Below are positions 4,697-5,982 of a DNA stretch of 5,982 nt, piece after piece. Position 1 is the stretch's first letter; every line of letters begins with the position of its first letter. The DNA is taken from the NCBI GenBank assembly GCA_945971755.1, contig CAMFPJ010000088.1, forward strand, positions 1 to 5,982, written 5' to 3'. The notes beneath the pieces are model-generated. The model was not told the DNA's origin and did no database searches. It was given only the letters and a program-made list of their open reading frames with translations. The DNA is from an uncultured Clostridia bacterium. GTDB taxonomy: Bacteria; Bacillota; Clostridia; Oscillospirales; Acutalibacteraceae. Both the position numbers and the translations under genes were made by a program.

Positions 4697-5982
4697 TTTG
4701 CTGTCCTCTTGGCTTTCTCGACGGCTTCGTCAATAGTGCCTACGAAAAGGAATGCAGATTCGGGAAGGTCATCGTGCTTGCCCTCAATAATTTCCTTAAA
4801 GCCCCTGATTGTTTCTTTAAGAGGAACATAAGTACCCTCGATACCTGTGAATTTCTCGGAAACGTGGAACGGCTGAGAAAGGAAACGCTGAATCTTTCGT
4901 GCTCTTCCTACGAGCAATTTGTCTTCATCAGAAAGTTCATCCATACCCATGATTGCAATAATATCCATAAGTTCATTGTAACGCTGAAGAATACGCTGAA
5001 CTTCTTTGGCAACCGAATAATGCTCTTCACCTAAAATGTCAGGTGAGAGAATACGGCTTGTGGATTCAAGTGGGTCAACTGCGGGGTAAATACCCTGAGA
5101 AGCAATGCTTCTCGCAAGAACGGTAGTTGCATCAAGGTGAGCAAATGTTGTTGCAGGGGCAGGGTCCGTAAGGTCATCGGCAGGAACATATACTGCCTGA
5201 ATTGACGTAATAGAGCCTTTCTTTGTAGATGTAATTCTTTCCTGTAATGCGCCCATTTCGGTTGCAAGCGTGGGCTGGTAACCAACGGCAGAGGGCATAC
5301 GGCCGAGAAGTGCCGAAACCTCTGAACCTGCCTGAGTGAAACGGAAAATATTATCAATAAACAAAAGAACATCTTGATTTTCTTTGTCTCGGAAGTACTC
5401 TGCAACTGTAAGACCGGAAAGAGCAACTCTCATACGTGCTCCGGGCGGTTCGTTCATCTGACCGTAAACAAGAGCAGTATTGTTAATAACGCCTGATTCA
5501 GTCATTTCGTTGTAAAGGTCATTACCTTCACGGGTTCTTTCACCGACGCCGGTGAAAACGGAAAGTCCGCCGTGCTCTTTAGCAACGTTGTTGATAAGCT
5601 CCATGATAAGAACTGTTTTACCAACACCCGCACCGCCGAAAAGACCGATTTTACCGCCCTTTGAATATGGACATATAAGGTCAATAACCTTAATTCCCGT
5701 TTCAAGAATTTCTGTTGATGTTGAAAGTTCGTCAAATGAGGGCGCAGGTCGGTGAATATTCCAGCGCTCTTCCGTTTCAGGGGCGGGTTTGTTGTCAACC
5801 GCATCTCCTAAAACGTTAAAGATTCTGCCGAGAGTTTCTCTGCCGACAGGCACGCTGATTGCATTGCCTGTGTCGGTAACGATTGTGCCTCTTTTAAGTC
5901 CGTCGGTTGATGCCATAGCAATGCAACGGGCTGTGTTGTCACCAATATGCTGTGCAACCTCAACAGTAAGAGTGCGCTCACC
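4693..5982 (-). CDS. atpD: F1Fo ATP synthase beta subunit, 5' end beyond window
   Basis: This is the catalytic subunit of the F1 head, which makes ATP from ADP and Pi using the ion gradient, or hydrolyses ATP to pump ions. In the window 429 residues are visible (family about 465, so roughly 35 N-terminal residues are missing). The frame is open through base 5982, with GERTLTVEVAQHIGDNTARC before the internal ATG at 5916, so that ATG is not the start. Counting from the window edge, Walker A is GGAGVGKT (116-123, Lys122), the catalytic Glu is in GERTREGNDLY (Glu148), Walker B is LLFIDN (206-211, Asp210), the ALLGRMPSAVGYQPTLATEM block follows, and the DELSDED lever motif is at 348-354. All key catalytic residues are present. 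The gene leads into atpC by a 4-base overlap, the usual order at the end of an atp operon. The promoter lies outside the window. Confidence 0.98.
   Translation of the reverse strand, partial: GERTLTVEVAQHIGDNTARCIAMASTDGLKRGTIVTDTGNAISVPVGRETLGRIFNVLGDAVDNKPAPETEERWNIHRPAPSFDELSTSTEILETGIKVIDLICPYSKGGKIGLFGGAGVGKTVLIMELINNVAKEHGGLSVFTGVGERTREGNDLYNEMTESGVINNTALVYGQMNEPPGARMRVALSGLTVAEYFRDKENQDVLLFIDNIFRFTQAGSEVSALLGRMPSAVGYQPTLATEMGALQERITSTKKGSITSIQAVYVPADDLTDPAPATTFAHLDATTVLARSIASQGIYPAVDPLESTSRILSPDILGEEHYSVAKEVQRILQRYNELMDIIAIMGMDELSDEDKLLVGRARKIQRFLSQPFHVSEKFTGIEGTYVPLKETIRGFKEIIEGKHDDLPESAFLFVGTIDEAVEKAKRTAK

Noticed and set aside
4636..5034. Plus-strand frame of 132 codons opposite atpD and atpC
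   Set aside because: It is an antisense shadow of two highly conserved genes, with no family match or start signals.
4693..5916. AtpD starting at the ATG at 5916
   Set aside because: The frame continues upstream with the conserved beta-subunit sequence to the window edge, so the gene is simply cut by the window.

Overview
The window looks like ordinary chromosomal sequence from a low-to-moderate GC Clostridia-type Firmicute, perhaps an Oscillospirales or Ruminococcaceae relative (inferred). Three things point there: a DnaD-domain protein paired with a DnaC/DnaI-type helicase loader, strong AGGAGG-type ribosome binding sites with some TTG starts, and a small cysteine-rich peptide of a style I associate with gut Clostridia. 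I see no insertion sequence, phage gene, CRISPR array, tRNA or rRNA.

Left part (1-1551, minus strand). From right to left these are galM (aldose 1-epimerase, 346 aa) behind a near-consensus sigma-A promoter, an unlisted 55-residue peptide whose last 31 residues contain 13 cysteines, a GC-rich hairpin terminator, and the first 43 codons of hflX, which leaves the window at base 1. The terminator abuts the hflX ribosome binding site.

Middle part (1552-4434, plus strand). An extended -10 promoter with a perfect 15-base palindrome over its -35 region leads into three tightly packed genes: a DnaD-domain replication protein, a zinc-cluster AAA+ helicase loader, and nadE (ammonia-dependent NAD synthetase). 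Gaps are 2 and 4 bases, so they very probably form one operon. The first two genes are best read from TTG starts. A hairpin with an eight-T tail ends the operon.

Right part (4401-5982, minus strand). The 3' end of an F1Fo ATP synthase operon converges on the same hairpin: atpD (beta subunit, 5' end beyond the window) overlaps atpC (epsilon) by ATGA. The epsilon subunit has only the N-terminal beta-sandwich domain (87 aa) and lacks the C-terminal helical domain that regulates many bacterial enzymes.

No elaborate new system is visible. The best lead for something undescribed is the cysteine-rich peptide gene at 189-356. The epsilon truncation, the palindrome over the replication-loader promoter and the terminator next to hflX are secondary leads.
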